Assembly: GCA_027310325.1 (NCBI GenBank)
Contig: DAIDBB010000468.1
Span: 1-5,008, forward strand
Origin: a bacterium
GTDB taxonomy: Bacteria; Desulfobacterota; GWC2-55-46
Direction: 5' to 3'
Length of the DNA: 5,008 nt
Below, in pieces: positions 4,939 to 5,008 of this stretch (the stretch's first letter is position 1; every line of letters starts with the position of its first letter). Under the pieces are notes generated by a model that was given only the letters and a program-made list of their open reading frames with translations, did not search any database and was not told the origin of the DNA. Made by a program: the position numbers and the translations under genes.

Positions 4939-5008
4939 ATGTTTATAAAGACCCTGAATACGGATAACGCATTCCTGGCCCTCAGGAAGGATTGGAACGA
5001 CCTCCTTC
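4939..5008 (+). CDS. N-terminus of a probable CelD/BcsL (FemAB-like GNAT) acyltransferase, runs off the window
   Basis: From ATG 4939 the frame stays open to the window end, giving 23 residues that begin MFIKTLNTD and continue AFLALRKDWNDLL. The 'F..LR.DWN.LL' pattern is characteristic of the N-terminus of the CelD/BcsL acetyltransferase family (double-GNAT fold, often encoded in exopolysaccharide clusters). GGAAAG at 4925-4930 is a plausible, weak ribosome binding site 8 nt upstream. The catalytic region is outside the window, so the family call rests on a short segment. The 337-nt hairpin-rich gap before it suggests a separate transcript from cysN. Confidence 0.55.
   Translation, partial: MFIKTLNTDNAFLALRKDWNDLL

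Noticed and set aside
4809..4967. 52-codon plus-strand frame in the intergenic region (ATG 4809 to TAA 4967)
   Set aside because: It has no ribosome binding site, crosses the stems and A/T runs of the repeat region, overlaps the start of the next gene, and its translation resembles nothing.

Overview
The window comes from a bacterial chromosome or contig of roughly 55-60% GC. From about position 450 onward the coding sequence uses ATA (Ile) and AGG/AGA (Arg) heavily despite the high GC. That pattern, with Shine-Dalgarno-led, tightly packed genes and hairpin-rich intergenic DNA, suggests a Deltaproteobacteria/Desulfobacterota- or Nitrospirota-like lineage. This is inference only; nothing here fixes the taxon. 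All genes lie on the + strand.

Layout: (1) 1-431 is the 3' end of a class I SAM-dependent methyltransferase, clearly AT-richer (about 40% GC over 121-420) than what follows. (2) 442-1077 encodes a GNAT-fold N-acetyltransferase, followed by a 97-nt gap with a terminator-like hairpin and possibly a weak promoter. (3) 1175-2551, 2564-3367 and 3384-4601 form a compact three-gene operon with 12- and 16-nt gaps and strong Shine-Dalgarno sites that overlap or follow the preceding stop codons. It encodes a cytosolic alkaline-phosphatase-superfamily phosphohydrolase/phosphodiesterase, then the two subunits of GTP-driven ATP sulfurylase (CysD, CysN). (4) 4602-4938 holds no convincing gene but several inverted repeats, including a perfect 17-bp stem and a multi-helix segment. 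(5) From 4939 a new gene begins and runs off the window; its first 23 residues resemble the CelD/BcsL (FemAB-like) acyltransferase family.

The mixture of methyltransferase, two acyltransferases, AP-superfamily enzyme and sulfate activation, with no reductive sulfate-assimilation genes in view, fits a surface-polysaccharide or secondary-modification locus in which CysDN supplies APS (and PAPS, if an APS kinase exists elsewhere) for sulfation. No sulfotransferase or APS kinase is visible here, so that role is inferred.

The points most worth a second look are these. The CysD-like subunit has a Cys-Cys pair (104-105) and a CxxC(C) motif (216-220), resembling the [4Fe-4S] ligand pattern of APS reductases, which E. 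coli-type CysD lacks. The CysN partner carries EF-1alpha-like G-domain motifs. An AP-superfamily gene is locked into the same operon. A structured, repeat-like segment follows cysN.
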